From positions 73,167,771-73,231,770 of the forward strand of contig OX457063.1 of the NCBI GenBank assembly GCA_949752795.1: DNA of 64,000 bases, written 5' to 3'. A program made the position numbers and the translations under genes. Below are positions 35,460 through 47,432 of this stretch, one piece after another. The DNA comes from Hyperoodon ampullatus (taxonomy: Eukaryota > Chordata > Mammalia > Artiodactyla > Ziphiidae). Every line of letters begins with the position of its first letter. Position 1 is the first letter of the stretch. The notes beneath the pieces were generated by a model that was given only the letters and a program-made list of their open reading frames with translations, ran no database searches and was not told the origin of the DNA.

Positions 35460-36940
35460 ATCTTTGAGAAACTGAATATCTAAAATATATTTAGCTTCAT
35501 TAATCCCTGAAATTAATTTTCAGTTTGGCTAGGTTTGGACTTCAACAAATCATTTTTCCTCAGAATTTTGAAAGCATTTTCCATACTTTTCCAATTTCCA
35601 GTGAGGCTGTTGAATAGTACTATTTACATTCTTGTTTTTTGTGTGTGTGATCTGTTTATCTCCTCTGGGGGCTTCTGGCATCTTTGGTTGACTACTGGCA
35701 TTCTGAAATTTCATGATGATATGAGCTGAGGTGGTTTTCTTCCCCCTCTCTCATACTAAGTATTCAGTGGACCTTTCCATAGGGAAGTTCATGGCCTTTA
35801 GTCCTGGAAAGTTTTATTTTATTATTTCTCTGGTAACTACAGTTCTCTTCCATTTTATTTGTCCCTATGTCCTGGAACTCCCACTATCCACATATCAAAC
35901 CTCCTAAAATAATTATGTAATTTTCTCCCATATTTTATATCTGTCATTTTAGTCTAGCTTTGGGGAGATCTTTTCCACTTTATCTTTCAAATTTCTATTT
36001 CCTTTAAACATTTTATTTTTAATTTCCAAGGGTTCTTTAGGAATACCTAAATTTCTGAATGTTACATTTATATGACATCTTTTTTCATGGATTTTGAAAA
36101 CTCTTTCTAAAGCTCATAATCTTGCTTTTACATATTTAAAATTTCTTTATCTACATATTTATATATTCTTTTCAGCTCCCTGTTTCCTCTGAGTTGCTTT
36201 TTTGTTTGGTTTGGTTTCTGTTTTTCTTCTTAAAAGTTTTTGTCAAGCATCTGGGCACCTTTGGAGGCTGGTTAATATTTAAGAACAAAGCACTTAAAAG
36301 CTGATCAGAAGTTCTGAAATTCCCTGGTACACTTCCCTGGAAAGTGATTTAATGAGACACTGCCATTTTGTTGGGACTAGGTGAACATATTTTCTCTTGG
36401 ACCAGTCTCCCGTAGAGGAAGACTGGCAGGGTTCTTGGAGGCAAGTTGTTGAGGGTACGGACCTTTCCCTGGAATCCATGGAGTTCCATATGGCCTCTTC
36501 CCCAGTTTCCCAGCTCTTCATCTCCCTGCTGCCATGGTGATCTTGGTATCTGAGGTTCATGGTACTAGTTCAGTCTTTTTTATGCAAACCTCTTATTATA
36601 CAAGAGCAGGAAGGGATCTAGATTACTAACTAATTTTATTCAGCCTTTTAGACAGTCCTCATGTTTTCAGCCTCACATTTTCCCATATGTCAATGCCAAG
36701 AACCTGCTAAGACTTTCCAGGGTACTGAGACACAATCAGGATTCCTTAATATCCTGTCAAATTAATTACCACTGATGCACTTGCTTCCAAGCTATTGACA
36801 TTTTGTTGAAATCTCTTTTATGCTGTTATTGATGCTTCTATTTTCTTTGCCTCTGTGGGTTTTTATTTTTACCCTTGACTTTCATTATAGTGAAGACTTC
36901 GGAGTAGCAGGGATAAAAGTAAATGTTCAATCCACCATAT
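35460..36940 (-). mobile_element. Ancient L1/HAL1-type ORF1 and 5' region remnant
   Basis: In reverse this resembles HAL1/L1M ORF1 sequence. Plus-strand landmarks are ctctggtaactacagttctc, tgtcctggaactcccactat, tcaaacctcctaaaataatt, gggagatcttttccacttta and tctttcaaatttctatttcc. The 36240-36600 part, ending with ctgccatggtgatcttggta, may be its 5' UTR. Frames are thoroughly broken. Confidence 0.5.
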
Positions 36941-36949
36941 GAACAGAAT

Positions 36950-38910
36950 TCTCAGTTTGATTTATTTAATGATCATTGTTTTTATTAACTATTTCTATTT
37001 TTTCATTAAGTTTAGAAGTTTATGTTTTTTTACCAAAATTTCAAATGTGCATATCAACATGGAGATTTTTAATAGTGCTGTCAAATGAATTACTAAGTCT
37101 TTTCTATATTAACAATTATGACCATATTTGTGTAAGTTTATTTCTGAACTCTATTATGTTCCACTTATCTATAATATGTCTGTTTTTATGCCAATACCAT
37201 ACTCTTTTGATTACTGCAGCTTTGTAAAATGATTTGAAATCAGGAAGTATGAGGCTTCCAGCTTTGATCTTTTTTCCCAAGATTATTTTGGCTCTTCATG
37301 GGCATTTGTGGTTCCATATAAATATTATTATAGCTTTTCTCTTTCTGTGAAAAATTCCATTTTGGTAGGATTGCACTGAATCCATAGATCACTTTGAGTA
37401 ATATGAACATTTTGACAATATTAAGTCCTCTGATCCATGAACATAGGATGACTTTCCATTTATTTATGGCTATTTAATTTCATCTCAACAAAGTTTTATA
37501 GTTTTTAGTTTAAAAGTCTTTTGCTCCCTTGGTTAAATTTATTCTAACTATTGTTTTGTTTTTGACACTATTGTAAATGAGATTGTTTTCTTAACTTACT
37601 TTTCAGATTGTTTGTTGTTAGTGTATAGAAATGAAACTGATCTTATGTGTAGATTTTGTATCCTACAAATTTGCTGAATTTTTAAATTAGTTCTAACAGT
37701 GGTGTGTGCATGTGTGTGTGTGTGTGTGTGTGTGTGTGATCTTTATGGTTTTCTATATATAAGATCATGTCATCTGTGAACAAAGGTAATTTTACTCTTC
37801 CTGTTCTATTTGGATGCCTTTTATTCCTTATTCTTGCCTAATTGCTTTGGCTAGGAGTTCCAGTACAATGTTCAATAAAAGTGGCAAGAGTAGGCATCAT
37901 GTTATGTTCTTGATCTTAGAGGAAAGGCTTTCCATCTTTAATTATTGAGTGTGATGGAAGCTGTGGGTTTTTCACTTATGACCTTTATTATGTTGAGGTA
38001 ATTTCTTTTTATTCCTATTTTGGGGTTTTTTTAAGCATGAAAGGGTATAATATTTTGTCAGATGATTTTTCTGCATGTATTGAGACAATAATGTGATTTT
38101 GACCATTAGTTCTGTTAATGTGGCTTATTCCATTATTTGATTTTGTAATATTGAAACATTCTTCCATCCCAGGGATAAATCCTCCTTGGTCATGGTGTAC
38201 AATCTGTTTAATGTGCTGTTGAATTTGTTTGCTAGTATTTTGTTGAGGATTTTGCATCTGTAATTATCAGAAATATTGGCCTGTAGTTTTCTTTTCTTAA
38301 AATGTCTTCTTGGGCTTTGGCCTCAAGATAATTCTGGTTTCATAGAATCAGTTTGAAAATGTTCCCTTCTCTACAGTTTTTTGGAAGAGTTTGAGAAGTA
38401 TTGGCATTAATTCTTCTTAAATATTTGGTAGAATTTCCCAGTGAAGCCATCTTGTCCTGGGTTCTTTGTTGGAGAGATTATTGATTACAGATTCAATCTT
38501 ATTCATTCTAGGTATGTTTAAATTTTCTATTTATTCATGATTTAATCTTGGTAGGTTGTATATTTCTAGAAATGTATTCCTTTCTTCTAGTTTATCCAAT
38601 TTATTGCCAAATAATTATTCATAGTGGTCTCTTCTGATCCTTTTACCTTCTGTGGCATCAGCTATAATGTCTCCTCTTTCATTTCTGGATATATTTACTT
38701 GACTCTTCTCTCTTCTGCTCCTACTTAATCTAACTGATCATTTCCAACAAAATCAAGCTTAATTTTGTTGATTTGTTTCTATTGTTATTCTAGTCTGTAT
38801 TTCATTTATTTCTGCTCTAATCTTAATTATTTCCTTCAATCTGCTAACTTTGGGCTTAGTTTGTTCTTCTTTTCTAGTTCATCAAGGTGTAAAGTTAGGT
38901 TAACTTGAGA
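36950..38910 (-). mobile_element. Ancient L1M ORF2 remnant (RT region)
   Basis: Reverse-strand L1 ORF2 landmarks appear in order. Near 37200 is the tactgcagctttgtaaaatg block and near 37440 the ttgacaatattaagtcctct region. Near 37740-37990 is the RT core (ttggctaggagttccagtac, aagagtaggcatcatgttat). Near 38160-38480 are ccatcccagggataaatcct, attatcagaaatattggcct and gtgaagccatcttgtcctgg. Near 38890 is aggtgtaaagttaggttaac. Stops and indels throughout, including a (GT)n expansion, prevent function. Confidence 0.85.
37701..37738. repeat. (GT)n microsatellite
   Basis: Alternating GT run with a single GCAT interruption, inside the old L1 ORF2 remnant. It is probably length-polymorphic. Confidence 0.9.
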
Positions 38911-39010
38911 TCATTTTTTTTTAATTGAGGTAACATTGGTTTATAACATTATATATAAGTTTCATATGTACAACATTATAATTTGACTTCTTTATACACT
39001 ACAATATGCT
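38911..39010 (-). mobile_element. L1 3' UTR fragment
   Basis: The order attgaggtaacattggttta, tataagtttcatatgtacaa and aatttgacttctttatacac matches a reversed L1 3' UTR. It separates two other L1 pieces, so the 37-40 kb stack is composite. Confidence 0.6.
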
Positions 39011-40185
39011 CTTGAGCCTCTCTAGTAAAGTTTTTTAGCTCAAGTATTATATTCTTCAGCTCCAAAATTTTTGTTTGGTTCTTCTTCTTATATTTTCTAT
39101 ATCTTTGTTGATATCCTCATTTCATTTATGCATCATCTTCTGAGCTCATGGAGCATCTCTATGATGGTTATTTTGAATTCTTTATTCATATATTTCTATT
39201 TCTTTAGGATCAGTTTCTAGAAATTTGTTTTGTTTCTTTGTTTGAGCCATGTTTCCTTGTTTCTATGTGTGTCTCATAACTTTGTGTTAAAATCCACACA
39301 TTTGAAAAAATAGCCACCACTCCCAGTCTTTACAAACTTTAAAGAGGATTTATATGGGGGAAGACCCTCACTAATCAATCTGACTAAAGGTTCTGGGAGG
39401 CTATGAAACCGTTTTGAGGGAGATGCAACTTCTCTGGTCTTGTGCATGCAATTTCTCATTTAGAGAGGATTGCTAGTTTCTTTATCAGGAGTATATGATT
39501 TATTCCTTTGATGTTTGCCTCCAGCACTGCATGTCTCTTGCTTTATAACTACAAGTCTTCCTACTCTCCATTGTTTTCAGTGGCCACCAGACATCCAAAA
39601 TATATAGGCTCCCTGTCAGAACACTGACTTAGGCAAGACAGGTACTAGTCCCTTGGCTAGGCCTTCAAAAAGTTGGAATGCTGGACACATGCTCATCTAA
39701 TCTGGAAATGTCGAGTTGTGCCCCCTTTTTTTTTCATGTCAAGCTATGCCAGCCACAGCCTCTGCTCTTCTTCGTTCTCAGCATCCCCAGACACACAAAC
39801 TACATCAATTCAATCAGCACTTCCAGTGAGGTAAGACAGAAACCAGTCCCTCAGGCAGCCCTCCAAAAAGCTGAACACTGGATGCACATGCTACCTTTCT
39901 CTTTCCCCAAAGAAAGGAATTTTAAGCTGGAGTATTCTCTCCTAGTGTTGAGTTATGCTAGCTTATGAGAGAGGCTGATGTGAGTAAAGTGAAATTGCTT
40001 TCATTACCTGTCACAATGTGCCTGCTCTTGGGTTTATGCTTGCCTGAGGTACTACAACTTCTTAAGTGGATTTTGGAATTCCCATAAATGTATTTTGATC
40101 TGTATGTATCATCGTTAAATTGCTATTTCTGTGGAGGTATGAGAGCTAGAACTTTCCATTCCACCATCTTGCTGATGTCATCCCC
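39011..40185 (-). mobile_element. Ancient L1M ORF1 N-terminal and 5' UTR remnant
   Basis: In reverse this matches old L1M 5' sequence: gctccaaaatttttgtttgg, ctttgttgatatcctcattt, gagcatctctatgatggtta near 39150, then a long 5' UTR ending at the promoter-proximal block ccaccatcttgctgatgtca (about 40161). The 96-codon plus-strand frame at 39678-39968 is antisense to it. Confidence 0.65.
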
Positions 40186-40966
40186 CTCAATCCTTTAATA
40201 GGCAAGTTTAACCGCTTTGATTGAGATCAGTGATTACTGATATATTTATTTTTAATAAATATATATATATTTAAATATCTCTACTATTGCTTTTCTTTTC
40301 TTTTCTTTTTCTGCCTTCATTTGACTTGACTAATTTTGCTGTGTTATTTTTTATTGCTTTGAAAACTATACATTGTTTTTCTATTATTTTAATTATTACA
40401 CAATTTTGAAAAATACATGTATATATAACTATGTTTTTATTAACAGTCTAAAGCTATTCATTATTCTATCTGCCCAAACATGACAGAAACCTTACCACAT
40501 TTGAATCACCCATAGGACATCCCACTCAATGTTTTCAGTATTTAGACTTTTTATTTTTATTTTGACACAAAGTCCTAAATATTTGTTTTAATTTACTAAT
40601 AATTTTAATCAAATTATGTGCTTATTATTTCTTTTTTTCCACCCCTTCCATTTGGGATCACTTTGTTTTTTCCTAAGTAGGTAATTGTATTAGTTTTTTC
40701 AGTAATTCTCTGAATGAATATAATCATGTTTTATTCCATCTTTATTTTAATAATAATTCAGCTGTATATTTAATTTCAGGTTGACAATAATTTTTTTCTT
40801 ACCTCTGTAAATATATTACTGCACTATCTGCTGGCATTTATTTTTACTACTGAGATTTCTATTTTCATTCATTTAATATAATACATATTTTCTAATGTTT
40901 TAAAGATTTCTTTCCTTGATCTTTGACAATGTAGCATCACTCATTTGTGACTAGCTATGTATGTAT
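40186..40966 (-). mobile_element. Older L1M copy, 3' part of the host element for the younger L1
   Basis: Reverse L1M-type sequence (ttcaggttgacaataatttt, actgcactatctgctggcat, then ttgatctttgacaatgtagc) runs up to the insertion site. It continues beyond the younger L1 at 45413. Confidence 0.55.
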
Positions 40967-41345
40967 GTATGTATTTTAACAACTTTATTGGAGTATAATT
41001 GTTTTACAATGTTGTGCCAGTTTCTGCTGTACAACAAAGTGAATCAGCTATATGTATACATATATCCCAATATCCCTTCCCTCTGGCATCTCCCTCACAC
41101 CCTCCCTATCCCACCTCTCTATGTGGTCACAAAGCACCGAGTGGATCTCTCTGTGCAATGCAGCTGCTTCCCACTAACTACCTATTTTACATTTGGTAGT
41201 GTATATATGTCAATGCTACTCTCTCACTTTGTCCCACCTTACCCTTCCCCCTCCCCATATCCTCAAGTCCATTCTCTATGTCTGCATCTTTATTCATGTC
41301 CTGTCCCTAGGTTCTTCAGAACCATTTTTTTCTTTTCTTTTTTTT

Positions 41346-42785
41346 TTAGATTCCATATATATGTGTTAGCATATGGTATTTGTTTTTCTCTTTCTGACTT
41401 ACTTCATTCTGTATGACAGACTCTAGGTCCATCCACCTCATCCCAAATAACTCAATTTTGTTTCTTTTTATGGCTGAGTAATATTCCATTGTATATATAT
41501 GCCACATCTTCTTTATCCATTCATCTGTTGATGGACATTTAGGTTGCTTCCATGTCCTGGCTATTGTAAATAGAGCTGCAATGAACACTGTGGTACTTGA
41601 CTCTTTTTGAATTATGGTTTTCTCAGGGTATATGCCCAGTAGTGGGATTGCTGGGTCGTATGGTAATTCTGTTTTTAGTTTTTTATGGAACTTCCATACT
41701 GTTCTCCATAGTGGCTGTATCAGTTTACATTCCCACCAACAGTGCAAGAGGGTTCCCTGTTTCTCCATACCCTCTCCAGAATTTATAGTTTGTAGATTTT
41801 TTTGTTGATGACCATTCTGACTGGTGTGAGGTGATACCTCATTGTAGATTTGATTTGAATTTCATTAGTGATTAGTGATGTTGAGCATCCTTTCATGTGT
41901 TTGTTGGCAATCTGTATATCTTCTTTTGAGAAATGTCTATTTAGGTCTTCCACCCATTTCTGGATTAGGTTGTTTGTTTTCTTGATATGGAGCTGCATGA
42001 GCTGCTTGTATACTTTGGAGAATAATCCTTTGTCAGCTGTTCATTTGCAAATATTTTCTCCCATTCTGAGGGTTCTCTTTTTTTGTCTTGTTTATGGTTT
42101 CCTTTGCTGTGCAAAAGCTTTTTAGTTTCATTAGGACCCATTTGTTTACTTTTGTTTTTATTTCCATTTCTCTAGGATGTGGGTCAAAAAGGATCTTGCT
42201 GTGATTTATGTCAAAGTGTGCACTGCCTATGTTTTCCTCTAAGAGTTTTATAGTGTCTGGCCTTACATTTAGGTCTTTAATCCATTTTGAGTTTATTTTT
42301 GTATACAGTGCTAAGGAGTGTTCTAATGTCATTCTTTTACATGTAGCTGTCCAGTTTTCCCAGCACCACTTATTGAAGAGGCTGTCTTTTCTCCATTGTA
42401 TATTCTTGCCTCCTTTATCAAAGATAAGGTGACCATATGTGCGTGAGTTTGTCTCTGGGCTTTCCTTACTGTTCCATTGATCTATATTTCTATTTTTGTG
42501 CCAGAATCATACTGTCTTGATTACTGTACCTTTGTAGTATAGTCTGAAGTTAGGGAACCTGATTCATCCAACTCCATTTTTCTTTCTCAAGATTGCTTTG
42601 GCTATTTGGAGTCTTTTGTGTTTCCATACAAATTGTAAATTTTTTGTTCTAGTTCTGTGAAAAATGCCATTGGTAGTTTGATAGGGATTGCATTGAATCT
42701 GTAGACTGCTTTGGGTAGTATAGTCATTTTCACAGTGTTGATTTTTCCAATCCAAGAACATGGTATATCTCTCCATCTGTTTGTA
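41346..42785 (-). pseudogene. L1 ORF2 C-terminal third, broken
   Basis: Minus-strand frames match the L1 ORF2p C-terminal region in order. 42776-42564 resembles the segment after the RT domain ([12 protein letters not shown]). 42332-42033 has [20 protein letters not shown]. 41998-41783 has [20 protein letters not shown]. 41768-41346 has HCWWECKLIQPLWRTVWKF, then CPSTDEWIKKMWHIYTMEYY and the end LTHIYGI. The CCHC-like cysteine region is only partly kept. Frameshifts separate the blocks, so no product is possible. Confidence 0.9.
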
Positions 42786-43735
42786 TCATGTTTAGTTTCT
42801 TTCTTTAATTGCTTTAGGTGTAAGGTTAGGTTACTTATTTGAAATATTTCTTGTTTCTTAAGGTAGGATTGTATTGCTCTAAACTTCCCTCTTACAACTG
42901 CTTTTGCGGCATCACATAGGTTTTGGGTTGTCGTGTTTTCATTGTCATTTCTTTCTAGTTTTTTTTTTAATTTCCTCTTTTATTTCTTCAGTGATCTCTT
43001 GGTTATTTAGTAGTGTATTATTTAGCCTCCATGTGTTTGTATTTTTTACAGTTTTTTTTTCCTGTAATTGATATCTAGACTCATAGCATTGTGGTCATAA
43101 AAGATACTTGATACGATTTCAATTTGCTTAAATTTACCAAGGCTTGATTTGTGACCTTAGATATGCTCTATCCTGGAGAATGTTCCATAAGCACCTGAGA
43201 AGAAAGTGTATTGTGTTTTTGGATGGAATGTCCTATAAGTATAAATTAAGTCCATCTTATTTAATGTGTCATTTAAAGTTTGTGTTTCCTTATTTATTTT
43301 CATTTTGGATGATTTGTCCATTGGTGAAAGTGGGGTGTTAAAGTCCCCACTGTTATTGTGTTACTGTTGATTTCCCCTTTTTTTGGCTCTAGCATTTGCC
43401 TTATGCATTCAGGTGCTCCTATGTTGGGTGCATAAATATTTACAATTGTTATATTTTCTTGGATTGATCCCTTGATCATTATGTGGTGTCTTTCTTTGTC
43501 TCTTGTAATAGTCTTTATTTTAAGGTCTGTTTTGTCTGGTATGTGACTTGCTACTCCAGCTTTCTTTGATTTCCATTTGCATGGAATATCTTTTTCCATC
43601 CCCTCACTTTCAGTCTGTATGTGCCCCTGGGTCTGAAGTGGGTCTCTAGTAGACAGCATATATACAGGTCTTTTTTTTTTGTAACCATTTAGCCAGTCGG
43701 TGTCTTTTGACTGGAGCATTTAATCCATTTACATT
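42786..43735 (-). pseudogene. L1 ORF2 N-terminal endonuclease part, broken
   Basis: The minus-strand frame 43719-43300 carries the start of the L1 endonuclease: KDTDWLNGYKKKRPVYML, KKAGVASHIPDKTDLKIKT, ITIVNIYAPNIGAPECIRQ. The sequence from 43300 to 42790 continues through the region after the endonuclease (in reverse, tttagcctccatgtgtttgt and gcatcacataggttttgg). It then joins directly to C-terminal sequence at about 42785. The intervening RT domain, roughly 1.3 kb by my comparison with typical ORF2p, is absent. Confidence 0.85.
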
Positions 43736-43739
43736 TAAG

Positions 43740-44872
43740 GTAGTTATTGATATGTATGTTCCTATTACCATTTTCTTAATTGTTTCGAGTTTGTTTTTGT
43801 AAGTCTTTTCCTTCTCTTGTGTTTCCTGCCTAGAGAAGTTCCTTTAACATTTGTTGTAAAGCTGGTTTGGTGGTGCTGAATTCTTTTAGCTTTTGCTTGT
43901 CTGTAAAGGTTTTAATTTCTCCGTTGAATCTGAATGAGATCCCTGCTGAGTAGAGTAATCTTGGCTGTAGGTTTTTCCCTTTCATCACTTAGTATGTCCT
44001 GCCACTCCCTTCTGGCTTGCAGAGTTTCTGCTGAAAGGTCAGCTGTTAACGTTATGGGGATTCCCTTTTATGTTATTTGTTGCTTTTCCCTTGCTGCTTT
44101 TAATATTTTTTCTTTGTATTTAGTTTTTGAAAGTTTGATTAATATGTGTCTTGGTGTGTTACTCCTTGGATTATCCTGTATGGGACTCTCTGTGCTTCCT
44201 GGACTTGATTATTTCCTTTCCTATGTTAGAGAAATTTTCAACTATAATCTCTTTAAATATTTTCTCAGACCCTTTCTTTTTCTCTTCTTTTCCTGAGACC
44301 CCTATAATTCAAACGTTGGTGTGTTTAATGTTGTCCCAGATGTCTCTGAGATTGTCCTCAATTCTTTTCATTCTTTTTTCTTTATTCTGCTCTGTGGTAG
44401 TTATTTCCACTATTTTATCTTCCAGGTCACTTATCCATTCTTCTGCCTCAGTTATTCTGCTATTGAATTCTTCTAGAGAATTGTTAATTTCATTTATTGT
44501 GTTGTTCATTGTTTGTTTGCTCTTTAGTTCTTCTAGGTCCTTGTTAAACGTTTCTTGTATTTTCTCCATTCTGTTTCCAAGATTTGGGATCATCTTTACT
44601 ATCAATACTCCTAATTCTTTTTCGGGTAGACTGCCTATTTCCTCTTCGTTTGTTTGCTCTGGGGGGGGTTTACTTTGCTCCTTCATTGGCTGCATATTTC
44701 TCTGTCTTCTCATTTTGTTTAACTTACTGTGTTTGGTGTCTCCTTTTCTCAGGATGCAAGTTCGTAGTTCCCGTTGTTTTTGGTGTCTGCCCCAAGTGAG
44801 TGAGGTTGGTTCAGTGGGTTGTGTAGGCTTCCTGGTGGAGGGGACTGGTGCCTGTGTTCTGGTGGGTGGCAC
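43740..44872 (-). pseudogene. L1 ORF1 (RNA-binding coiled-coil protein), broken
   Basis: The longest frame, 44872-44309 (187 codons), starts MPPTRTQAPVPSTRKPTQ. It shows a coiled-coil-like run with NRMEKIQETFNKDLEELKSK, INEINNSLEEFNSRITEAEE and WISDLEDKIVEI, typical of L1 ORF1p. The C-terminal RNA-binding part continues in other frames down to about 43740 but is interrupted by stops. Confidence 0.85.
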
Positions 44873-44975
44873 TGGATCTTGTCTTTCTGGTGGGCAGGAC
44901 TGCGCCTGGTGGTGTGTTTTGGGGTGTCTGTAAACTTAGTATGATTTTAGGTAGCCTCTCTGCTTATTGGTGGGG

Positions 44976-45015
44976 TTGTGCTCCTGTCTTGCTGGTTGTG
45001 CTCCTGTCTTGCTGG
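44976..45015. repeat. Perfect 20-bp tandem duplication in L1 5' UTR
   Basis: The unit ttgtgctcctgtcttgctgg occurs at 44976-44995 and again at 44996-45015 without change. Confidence 0.9.
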
Positions 45016-45412
45016 TTGTTTGTCCTGGGGCGTCTAGCACTGGAGCTTGCTGTCTGTTGGGTGGAGCTGGGTCTTAGCATTGAGACAGAGTTCTCTGGGA
45101 GAGCTCTTGCCTATTGATATTATGTGGGGCCAGGGGGTCTCTGATTCTCCAATGTCCTGAACTCTGCTCTCCCACCTCAGAGGCTCAGGGCTGACACGCG
45201 ACCGGAGCACCAAGACCCTGTCATCCACACGGCCAGGTACGTGTGGATTTTCTTGCCTTTTGGGAAGTCTGAGGTCTCCTGCCATCATTCAGTAGGTGTT
45301 CTATAGGGGTTGTTCCACATGTAGATGTATTTTTGATGTATTTGTGGGGAGGAAGGTGATCTCCATGTCTTTTTCCTCTGCCATCTTGAAGGTCCCCCTT
45401 AGGTATGTATTT

Positions 45413-46320
45413 ATTTTTATTCATTCTACTTAGAAATTGTTAAATTTAAGATTAGTTTCTTTAATTCTGGAAAACTTTTAGCTGTTATTTGTTCAAATAT
45501 TGTTTTCTTAAATTTTTCAGTGTTTTATTCTGGAATTAATATCCAACTTACATTGGAGCTTCTCAGTGTGCTTTTAAAACTGCTTTTACATATTTTTATC
45601 TCCTTCTCTTTCTGTGCTGTGATCCAGATAAATTTCTGAATATAATATTTCAATGCTCTTAATAAAGTCTATTTTGATAAGTTAAAATTGAATAACATCT
45701 ATAATAATTCCAAGTTCTATAATTTATTCTTTTCATGTCCACCCAGTTTTGATTCATGTACACCATTTTTTATTTTATAATTTTTGATTTATTAAAATGA
45801 AAGTTATAACTTGCCTCAATGAGAACACTCAACTCAACTTATTTATTTCAGATTATTTTTCAGACTATTACATAAAGTTAAATTCACCTGGGGCCAACTT
45901 ATATTTTGATAGTAGACGGTTTTAAAGGGAATATTTTTGGTTTATTTTTTACCTTTCCCTCTCTCTTCACATTTCTCATACTAGTGGTTTTTGAAGTTTT
46001 CTTGTCTGGCCTCTATGCCCCTAATACAGAACCAACACATAAGCCTCCTGTTCTATTGTGAAGTGGGAGAGAGTATGTAACACCAGTCTGCTGAATTACT
46101 TTGTTCAATTTCTGGTCAAGGGATGCTCTTTGTTATCCTATCTTTCTAGGCTCAGCTTGTTACTGCAAAATCCCAGTGGAATTCAGCAAAGGCTACTAAC
46201 TTCAAAAAGGGAGTCCGACTCTTCTTCTTCGTCTTGTGAGGAACACTTTTAGTTTCATTGAACCAAAAGTGCCGAAGTCTGATTGATTTTGCTTACTTCT
46301 GTGTCTGACGACTAAAAGTC
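45413..46320 (-). mobile_element. Older L1M copy, 5' part of the host element for the younger L1
   Basis: Right of the younger L1 the older element resumes: ttattcattctacttagaaa, then ggaaaacttttagctgttat, ttgttcaaatattgttttct and tctggaattaatatccaact, all typical of reversed L1M ORF1. Assignment beyond about 45800 is weak. Confidence 0.5.
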
Positions 46321-46849
46321 CTGTGGCTTTATACATTTGTTCCTTTTTCTTCTTTAGAGTTGTATACCCCAGGGCTACTATTTATAATCTCTAATTCTTT
46401 AGTTTACTGCTTCATATGATGAGAAGAGTAGAAATGTGCCTTAAAACATGATCTCATTGAACCTTTTGAAGGAACATTCTTACCTACCTTTTTGTGCAAA
46501 CTTTCTGCAGATCCCACTGATCTACTCAGTGTGAGTCATCTCACTTCCCTCACTTCATTTCTAAACACTGGAGCAATAGTGGTAAAAATAGATGCCAGTT
46601 TTAAGCTCATGACCTTATTTTCAGAACAGAATTTGTTTCCTCTACTGAACACGAGTGTCTAAGTTGCAGAGCTAAACACATTTCTGGAACTAGAAAAACT
46701 TCAGGATACAAATTAACTTAATATCTAGAATAAGATTCAGTATAACTGTAATAAAACCATGTACACAGGTTTTAGTCTTTAGTAAAATCAGGTTATAAAA
46801 ATCAACTACCATTTGTTGAGTATTAACACGTCTTTTATATCTAATTTAT
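46321..46849. other. Unassigned spacer
   Basis: No gene or repeat family recognised. Confidence 0.4.
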
Positions 46850-47015
46850 ATACAATTCATTCAATGCTTACAACGTAGTTCTTATGGACCTTTTTAAACA
46901 CTGGAAGGAAATATGTCCTTAGTTCAAGCTCATTGCCAAAGGAAATCCAGGAAGTTGGTGACTGGACTGGAGTTAGAACCCAAGTTTGTATGATTTCTTA
47001 GTTCATGATCTTAAC
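46850..47015 (-). mobile_element. MIR SINE fragment
   Basis: Reverse MIR-like order: gactggactggagttagaac, ccaagtttgtatgatttctt, catgatcttaactattt. It is diverged. Confidence 0.5.
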
Positions 47016-47019
47016 TATT

Positions 47020-47098
47020 TGTTTGGCCAAAAAGTTCTTTCAGGTTTTTCTGTAAGATGTTATGGAGAAACCTGAACAAACTTTCGGGCCCAATATAG
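47020..47098. mobile_element. Mariner-type MITE, ~78 bp hairpin
   Basis: The left arm ttggccaaaaagttctttca and right arm tgaacaaactttcgggccca are near inverted repeats around tctgtaagatgttatggaga. This matches a short mariner-derived element I associate with cetartiodactyl genomes. TA bases flank the right end. It carries no coding capacity. Confidence 0.8.
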
Positions 47099-47432
47099 TA
47101 CTACTACTACATTGGCCTGATGTATCATTTTGAACTCTCTTAGTCTTGACAGAAAACAGTATCCAAACTTTAAAAAAAATAGATATTGGTTCATATAACT
47201 GGGAAGTCTTGGGGTAAAACTGGCTTTAGGAATGGCTATATATAGGCTCAGACAACATCATTAAGATATGGTTTCTCTCTACTCCTGGGAGCCTCTCCTC
47301 CTTATGTTGGCCTTATTCTCTGGATCTGTGTAATAGCAGAATGGCTACAGCAGCCATAGCTTCACATCTTCTCAGGAGGCTCAAGACCCAAGAAAAAGAT
47401 ATTCTCTTTCAAGGGGCTCTCAACTTTTCCTT
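47099..47432. other. Unassigned spacer
   Basis: No gene or repeat family recognised. Confidence 0.4.

Larger units (their letters stand above)
40967..45412 (-). mobile_element. Younger L1, near full-length but lacking the RT domain
   Basis: Read on the minus strand it runs: 5' UTR (45402 to about 44873, beginning near aaggggGACCTTCAAGATGG), ORF1, ORF2 and 3' UTR (about 41345 to 40977). The flanking direct repeat gtatgtattt lies at 40967-40976 and 45403-45412. The length of about 4.4 kb, against 6-7 kb for complete mammalian L1s, reflects an internal ORF2 deletion near 42785. The diverged ends and scattered stops show it is inactive. The 260-codon and 151-codon plus-strand frames over it are antisense shadows. 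Confidence 0.9.

Noticed and set aside
40961..41416. 151-codon plus-strand frame
   Set aside because: It is antisense to the L1 ORF2 C-terminus and 3' UTR.
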